Source: Pseudomonadota bacterium (GTDB lineage: Bacteria; Desulfobacterota; Syntrophobacteria; Syntrophobacterales; Syntrophobacteraceae). Taken from it: DNA of 27,048 bases. This document shows, in pieces, positions 23,350 through 27,048 of the stretch (the first letter of the stretch is position 1; every line of letters starts with the position of its first letter). The position numbers and the translations under genes are program-made. The stretch is taken from contig JAEZHY010000054.1 in assembly GCA_023416335.1 (NCBI GenBank), positions 1-27,048 on the forward strand, written 5' to 3'. The notes under the pieces are model-generated. The model was given only the letters and a program-made list of their open reading frames with translations, made no database searches and was not told where the DNA came from.

Positions 23350-24300
23350 TCAAGCCACCTGTGAAGCCGGTGAATTCCTGAGTTCCTCGTTTGAAAGGTA
23401 CTTTTCAATCGACTCCACTGCAATGGCGCCGTCTGCTACCGCCGTGACGATCTGGCGCAGGCTCTTGCGGCACACATCGCCTGCTGCGTAGATTCCGGGA
23501 CAGGAAGTGGCCATCTCCCGGTCGGCTATTATAAAACCCCGTTCATCCATCTGTACGATGTCGGAGACAATCTCCGAATTGGGCTGAATGCCCGTAAAGA
23601 CAAATACCCCTTCCACTTCGAGACGCCCCTCCTCGCCACTCTTCACATTTCGGACGATGACCGAATCGACAATCTCGTCGCCGTGGATTTCCTTCACGAC
23701 ACTGTCAAGAACAAACTCGATTTTGGAGTTCTCCGCCGCGTGCCGCACCAGCACGGGTTCGGCCCGGAAAGTGTTCCGCCTGTGGACCAGGTAGACTTTC
23801 GAGGCGAAGCGGGTGAGGTAAATCGCTTCCTTCACTGCTGCGTCGCCTCCTCCGATGACCGCGATAGGCGTGTCGGTAAAGAATGCGCCGTCACAGGTTG
23901 CGCAATAGGAGACTCCGCGCCCGCGAAACTCTTTTTCTCCCGGCACGCCGACCGACCGTGGAACCGCACCGGTTGCAATCAGAAGGGTGCGGGCCTCGCA
24001 GGCGCCTCTGTCCGTGGCGATCTCGAAGCCGGCGTCATTGGGGGCTATGGATTGGACATGCCGATCGAGGATAGTCAGCCCGAAGCTCGTTGCCTGTTCC
24101 TCCATTCGCTTTATCAGCTCCGGGCCTCCTATACCTCCCGGAAAGCCCGGATAGTTATGGATGTCGTCCGTCGTGGTGGCCTGGCAGACGGGGGTCCCGC
24201 TTCTGAGAAGCGTGACATCCATCATGCCTCTGGCGGCATAAAGTCCGGCGGTAAGCCCGGCAGGGCCCCCGCCGATAATGATCAAATCGCTCTTTCCCAT
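23350..24300 (-). CDS. trxB: Thioredoxin reductase
   Basis: A 316-residue FAD/NADPH disulfide reductase. The FAD motif IIIGGGPAGLTAGLYAAR opens the protein, the active-site pair is in SYCATCDGAFF, the NADPH motif is VIGGGDAAVKEA, and YAAGDVCRKSLRQIVTAVADGAIA closes the FAD domain. I start at MGKSDLII; the in-frame ATG at 24348 would add 16 residues unlike the family. Its place at the end of the glycine reductase locus indicates it recharges the thioredoxin at 26189. The leader carries two near-identical 16 bp repeats. Confidence 0.92.
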   Translation of the reverse strand: MGKSDLIIIGGGPAGLTAGLYAARGMMDVTLLRSGTPVCQATTTDDIHNYPGFPGGIGGPELIKRMEEQATSFGLTILDRHVQSIAPNDAGFEIATDRGACEARTLLIATGAVPRSVGVPGEKEFRGRGVSYCATCDGAFFTDTPIAVIGGGDAAVKEAIYLTRFASKVYLVHRRNTFRAEPVLVRHAAENSKIEFVLDSVVKEIHGDEIVDSVIVRNVKSGEEGRLEVEGVFVFTGIQPNSEIVSDIVQMDERGFIIADREMATSCPGIYAAGDVCRKSLRQIVTAVADGAIAVESIEKYLSNEELRNSPASQVA

Positions 24301-24306
24301 TTTATT

Positions 24307-24377
24307 ATTCCCAAAGGCGAGCCGGCAAATATAGCCGACTTCGGCCAATCATTTCATTTCCATTCCCAAAGACGAGC
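24307..24377. repeat. Direct repeats in the trxB leader
   Basis: ATTCCCAAAGGCGAGC (24307-24322) and ATTCCCAAAGACGAGC (24362-24377) match at 15 of 16 positions with a 55 bp period, and a small GCCGA-CT-TCGGC hairpin (24334-24345) lies between. Both copies carry a GGGAAT near an ATG on the minus strand, so the ribosome-binding leader appears duplicated. Confidence 0.55.
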
Positions 24378-24408
24378 TTATGCGAACGAAGATCCTCGGC
24401 ACCAATCT

Positions 24409-25170
24409 CTAACTGCTTCTCGAAGGCACCGATACGGAGTACTTGAACAACTCGGCACGGTAAATCGAGACCCCGGTAATAACCGGTCTGTTGGGGCTTG
24501 CGAAGATGACGAGTTCTCGCGACAGAACGGGATCTCCGCTTGGTATCCCGAAAAACGAGGCTTCACGCTTCGTGGCCTTCCTGGCGCTTATTTCGTAGTC
24601 TGCCTTCTCGATCGTGAAGTGCCCTTTTCGCACCAGGGTCAGAAAGACGGATTCCGTCTCCACCGTTTCAGGGGTGACGAATTCGGCGAGTTCCGCGGGC
24701 AGATAGCGAAAATCCAGGGCTACCGGCAAATCATCCACGTACCTGTGACGTTCGATGCAGAGCAGGGGTACCTCGTGTTCGATCCCCAGAAGGTCGGCCC
24801 ATTTTGACGAAGCGACCTGTAGCTGAAATGAAGCGGTCCTTACCTTGATCTTCTTGCCCTGGATCTGCCACTCGTCATTGAACCGCTCGATCTCCTTCAA
24901 CTGCCCTGTTACCTGGGTCGGCACGATAAAGGTGCCGAGACCCCTCCTGCGGTAGAGCAAACCCTCGTTTACGAGTTCCTGGACGGCCTGCCTGACCGTC
25001 ATCCTGCTCACGCCGTAAGTTTCCGTCAGGATCTCTTCCGGCAGCAGCCTGGCAGGTTCTTCTCCCTGCGGTGCAGCTCTCCGTTCGCGAATGTATTCAA
25101 TCAGACGTTCTTTGATTTGAACGTAGAGAGGAAGAGGCGAATTTCGGTCAAGAGGTCTGGTCGTCTTCAC
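24409..25170 (-). CDS. GntR/HutC-family regulator with UTRA domain
   Basis: A 253-residue transcription factor. The N-terminal winged helix shows PLPLYVQIKERLIEYI and LTETYGVSRMTVRQAVQELVNEGLLYRRRGLGTFIV, the classic GntR helix-turn-helix. A UTRA effector domain follows (LLCIERHRYVDDLPVALDFRYLP). GTG at 25170 is preferred because AGGAG lies seven bases upstream, while TTG at 25173 is only four bases from it. It sits between grdA and trxB on the same strand, so it is a strong candidate for controlling the glycine reductase locus; the effector (glycine, sarcosine, betaine or other) is not readable. Confidence 0.88.
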   Translation of the reverse strand: MKTTRPLDRNSPLPLYVQIKERLIEYIRERRAAPQGEEPARLLPEEILTETYGVSRMTVRQAVQELVNEGLLYRRRGLGTFIVPTQVTGQLKEIERFNDEWQIQGKKIKVRTASFQLQVASSKWADLLGIEHEVPLLCIERHRYVDDLPVALDFRYLPAELAEFVTPETVETESVFLTLVRKGHFTIEKADYEISARKATKREASFFGIPSGDPVLSRELVIFASPNRPVITGVSIYRAELFKYSVSVPSRSS

Positions 25171-25218
25171 CAACTGTCTCCTGTAGGCGTCCGAGTCAGT
25201 TTACCTGCAATCGACCCA

Positions 25219-25231
25219 TGTCCACGGGACA
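25219..25231. promoter_or_regulatory. Palindrome upstream of gntR, possible operator
   Basis: TGTCC-ACG-GGACA, a perfect 5 bp dyad about 45 bases before the gntR start in the 100 bp gap after grdA. It could be an autoregulatory site; no second copy was found in the window. Confidence 0.35.
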
Positions 25232-25272
25232 CAAGCCTCTTCCTCTCTTACCACATTTGCGGTGCAAGTAAA

Positions 25273-25740
25273 TCAGCTCTTTGGCCTGTAAGTGTCCATG
25301 CTCTTGATAATGGCTTCCTTATCCAGGACGAACTCCATCATTCCCACCTGCTCTTCGTAGATCTTCGGGTCGACGAGTTCCTTCAGATTGTCTTCCAGGA
25401 TGTGGTACACGGGCAGCATCAACGACGTTCCGGCAAGAGGTCCCGCAAAGGTGGGATCGCCGGTAGTGACGGTTTCCGCGTAAATCCCCGCACTGTCCGC
25501 ATCGGGAGAACCTAATACGACAACAACTCCATCTTTACCCTGCTGATCGACTACCTTCTTAATCGTTGCCTGATCTTCCAGATCCATGGCTCCGGCGGCA
25601 GTTCAGACAAAGCACTGGGTCAGCACGAGTACCGGCTCGGCACCGGCGCTTTCAACACATGCAGCAATGGCGGGTGCGGGAACGCCGTCCCGCTCGCCGA
25701 TGCAGACAACCTTCTTGCCCTTGAGGAAATTCTCAGCCAT
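25273..25740 (-). CDS. grdA: Glycine reductase selenoprotein A (UGA = selenocysteine)
   Basis: A 155-residue selenoprotein A of glycine/sarcosine/betaine reductase. The reading frame contains TGA at 25605-25603, codon 46, in the invariant context CFV-U-TAAGAMDLE, so it encodes selenocysteine and not termination. The selenol takes the carboxymethyl group from the substrate-specific component and passes it to complex C, where acetyl phosphate is made. The start MAENFLKGKKVVCIGERDG has AAAGGAGC five bases upstream. The C-terminal region (GDPTFAGPLAGTSLMLPVYHILEDNLKELVDPKIYEEQVGMMEF) is fully family-like. A standard gene caller would split it in two. Confidence 0.94.
25572..25584 (-). promoter_or_regulatory. 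Candidate bacterial SECIS stem in grdA
   Basis: On the minus strand GATCT-GGA-AGATC forms a perfect 5 bp stem beginning 18 bases after the UGA, within the range for bacterial selenocysteine insertion elements. The loop GGA is short and the outer stem is weak, so the exact structure needs folding. Confidence 0.4.
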
Positions 25741-25830
25741 CGATCGCTCCTTTATTATTGTGTATGGATCGCTCTTTTTGGTTTCTCGTGATTTTTCCGG
25801 CACCGCCCACCATTCTTTCGAAGGCCGGAC

Positions 25831-26011
25831 GGTGGGCACAATGAAGCTCAATGTTGTTGCTTTAAGGAAATACGCCGCTGGTTCCCAAGGTCCGCCTTGG
25901 GAACCCCGCCCCGGCAGGCCGGATAGTATCCGGTACGTGTTGTCCAAAATACCTGGCCTACCGGGACGGGGTCATTAAAGCAACAGCATTGACAATGAAG
26001 CTTTGCCCACC
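25831..26011. repeat. Older REP-like palindrome interrupted by the MITE
   Basis: GGTGGGCA (25831-25838) and TGCCCACC (26004-26011) are exact inverted copies. Removing the 143 bp insert and one 11 bp duplication restores a compact hairpin of the GGTGGGCA…TGCCCACC type that is common as a repeat in many bacteria. Another GCCCACC at 25805-25811 can also pair with it. Confidence 0.6.
25849..25991. mobile_element. 143 bp MITE-like element
   Basis: Terminal inverted repeats are CAATGTTGTTGCTTTAA (25849-25865) and TTAAAGCAACAGCATTG (25975-25991), 16 of 17 positions complementary. The element is flanked by the perfect 11 bp direct repeat ACAATGAAGCT at 25838-25848 and 25992-26002, a target-site duplication. 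Inside are two further palindromes: GTTCCCAAGG/CCTTGGGAAC (25881-25904) and a 17 bp arm pair at 25905-25921 and 25954-25971. It has no coding capacity. An 11 bp duplication fits the range of IS4-group transposases, so a full IS with these ends may exist elsewhere in the genome. Confidence 0.8.
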
Positions 26012-26188
26012 CTACACGATTGTTCACTTCTTCAGAGCGGCTTGCACACAGGTATCCGAACACCTGGCGCATCAATCTTTCGTGATTTTCGTGTATTGTT
26101 GTGGTTGTGAGCTTTTGCCTTTCGTATTTTGGTTGCGGCTCTGCTACCCCACGCCTTTCGTGGTTAAGAGGTTTGCCCTTTGCTACTA
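26012..26188. other. Intergenic remainder between the MITE and trxA
   Basis: There is no supported gene. The stretch has TTTCGTG-rich degenerate repeats (CTTTCGTGATTTTCGTGT near 26087, CTTTCGTATT near 26121, CTTTCGTGGTT near 26155), a low-complexity pattern also echoed near 25783. No promoter for grdA was obvious. Confidence 0.4.
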
Positions 26189-26518
26189 CTATGCCGCTCC
26201 CAGCTTGGATTCGAGCAGGCCGGAAATTGCCGCCTCGTTGACATCCTTCCCCGACAGCCTTGCCAGTTCCTGGCCCGACCGATACAGGAGAAACGACGGA
26301 AGGCTCATGACCTTCAGGTCGATGCAGAGCCGCCGATTCTTGCTGCTGTCCACCTTGACGAACTTCACCTTTCCGGAATACTTCTCGGCGAGTTCGTGGA
26401 CGTAAGGCATGAGCGCCAGGCAGGGCTGGCAGGCAGGCCCCCAGAAATCAACCAGTACGGGTTCTGTGGCGCTTACGACCTCTTCCATGAAAGTATCTTT
26501 GGAAACCTCAGTTACCAT
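26189..26518 (-). CDS. trxA: Glycine-reductase-type thioredoxin (CxPC)
   Basis: A 109-residue thioredoxin whose active site reads FWGPACQPCLALMP, with the redox pair CQPC in place of the usual WCGPC. This form, followed by ALMPxVxxLAEKY and SKNRRLCID, matches the thioredoxins found in clostridial grd operons, which re-reduce selenoprotein A. The cis-proline loop is present (MSLPSF). The ATG lies inside the end of grdC (11 base overlap), so the two are co-translated. Electrons would come from the thioredoxin reductase at 23350. Confidence 0.9.
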   Translation of the reverse strand: MVTEVSKDTFMEEVVSATEPVLVDFWGPACQPCLALMPYVHELAEKYSGKVKFVKVDSSKNRRLCIDLKVMSLPSFLLYRSGQELARLSGKDVNEAAISGLLESKLGAA

Positions 26519-27048
26519 TGTTTTTCCCCCTGTTTCGTTCGAGTATGAAAGACATGCCGTCCGACAGCTTGGTCATTTTTCCGAGGAAAAGACTTCCCTT
26601 GGCCACGAACATGGCGCGTTCGATCTCTCCGTCGAGGATCATCCGCTTCGCGTGTATGAGGAAGGGCACCGCCGCGGCAATGTGCCCCTGGGTCGGTGAA
26701 AATCCCGGCATGCCGTATTGCCTTACAAACGCGTTGAGTTCGGATGCGGGCATTTCCTTGTTCATGACCGCAAGCCCGCCGATCATCCGATAGTTCGTGT
26801 TCGGGACATTGCCGCTCCCGGCCGGCTCCGTGATTTCCGGGTTGTGCATCTCGGTGGCATAGCGGTCGATGTCCTTTATTTTCATCCCGAGTTGCTTGAG
26901 AGGCTTGCTGACGAGGGCGGTCATGATAGCCTGCGGCGATGAACCGGCCGATACATCGTGTTTTCCGACCGAGTCGAGCCGCACCTGGGGGCTCTTGTCG
27001 TCATCGGCGCTCACCAGGATGGCGATGGCCCCGAGGACATCCTCCATG
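26508..27048 (-). CDS. grdC: Glycine reductase complex component C, beta subunit, C-terminal part
   Basis: The last ~180 residues of GrdC, a thiolase/ketoacyl-synthase-like subunit of the complex that converts the carboxymethyl-selenoprotein intermediate into acetyl phosphate. Diagnostic stretches are VGKHDVSAGSSPQAIMTALV, EMHNPEITEPAGSGNVPNTNY, GFSPTQGHIAAAVPFL and AKGSLFLGKMTKLSDG. The 5' part lies beyond the right edge; the ATG at 27047 is internal. The C terminus stops about 30 residues earlier than the clostridial proteins I recall. It overlaps trxA by 11 bases. Confidence 0.9.
   Translation of the reverse strand, partial: MEDVLGAIAILVSADDDKSPQVRLDSVGKHDVSAGSSPQAIMTALVSKPLKQLGMKIKDIDRYATEMHNPEITEPAGSGNVPNTNYRMIGGLAVMNKEMPASELNAFVRQYGMPGFSPTQGHIAAAVPFLIHAKRMILDGEIERAMFVAKGSLFLGKMTKLSDGMSFILERNRGKNNGN

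Noticed and set aside
25603..25947. Separate gene upstream of the UGA and a second gene after it, or a grdA pseudogene
   Set aside because: The conserved context CFV-U-TAAGAMDLE and family-like sequence on both sides show one selenoprotein gene; the upstream extension past 25740 has no homology and enters the MITE region.
26189..26518. Thioredoxin with a damaged WCGPC active site
   Set aside because: The CxPC form is the normal variant of glycine-reductase-associated thioredoxins and both cysteines are present.

Overview
This is a bacterial chromosomal window of moderate-to-high GC. It most resembles a Desulfobacterota (former Deltaproteobacteria) genome. That assignment is an inference from three things: hopanoid genes of the HpnJ/HpnK type, a selenoprotein glycine reductase locus, and several small conserved proteins. 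It is not proven by a marker gene. No rRNA, tRNA or CRISPR array was seen.

Layout from left to right. (1) Positions 1-2476, minus strand: hpnJ, hpnK and the start of a DMT/EamA-like membrane protein, the last part of a hopanoid side-chain (cyclitol ether) operon. (2) 2540-3790: a non-coding/mobile patch with a RAYT (REP-associated tyrosine transposase), REP-like palindromes on both sides and a ~180 bp tandem repeat that duplicates the transposase 3' end. (3) 3792-6038, minus: ilvH and ilvB, acetolactate synthase. (4) 6219-6800, plus: an HD-domain phosphohydrolase followed by a long hairpin. (5) 6936-12126, minus: an hrpA helicase, a Nudix hydrolase with a split Nudix box, and a small conserved protein. 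(6) 12433-13269, plus: purine nucleoside phosphorylase, convergent with a small four-cysteine protein. (7) 13836-17240, minus: a Gfo/Idh/MocA oxidoreductase and a Tat-exported multicopper oxidase. (8) 17619-18371, minus: an orphan tungstate-type ABC ATPase. (9) 18734-23268, plus: a four-gene run made of an H-box protein with no ATPase domain, a PAS histidine kinase, threonine dehydratase with an ACT domain, and a nitroreductase. (10) 23350-27048, minus: part of a glycine reductase locus in transcription order grdC (partial), trxA, grdA (with in-frame UGA = selenocysteine), gntR regulator, trxB.

The glycine reductase block is the most coherent system. TrxB passes NADPH electrons to the dedicated CxPC thioredoxin, which re-reduces selenoprotein A. 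GrdC belongs to the complex that releases acetyl phosphate. The GntR/UTRA regulator inside the locus is a natural candidate for substrate-responsive control. A 143 bp MITE-like insertion with 17 bp terminal inverted repeats and an 11 bp target duplication separates trxA from grdA. It appears to have landed inside an older REP-like palindrome.
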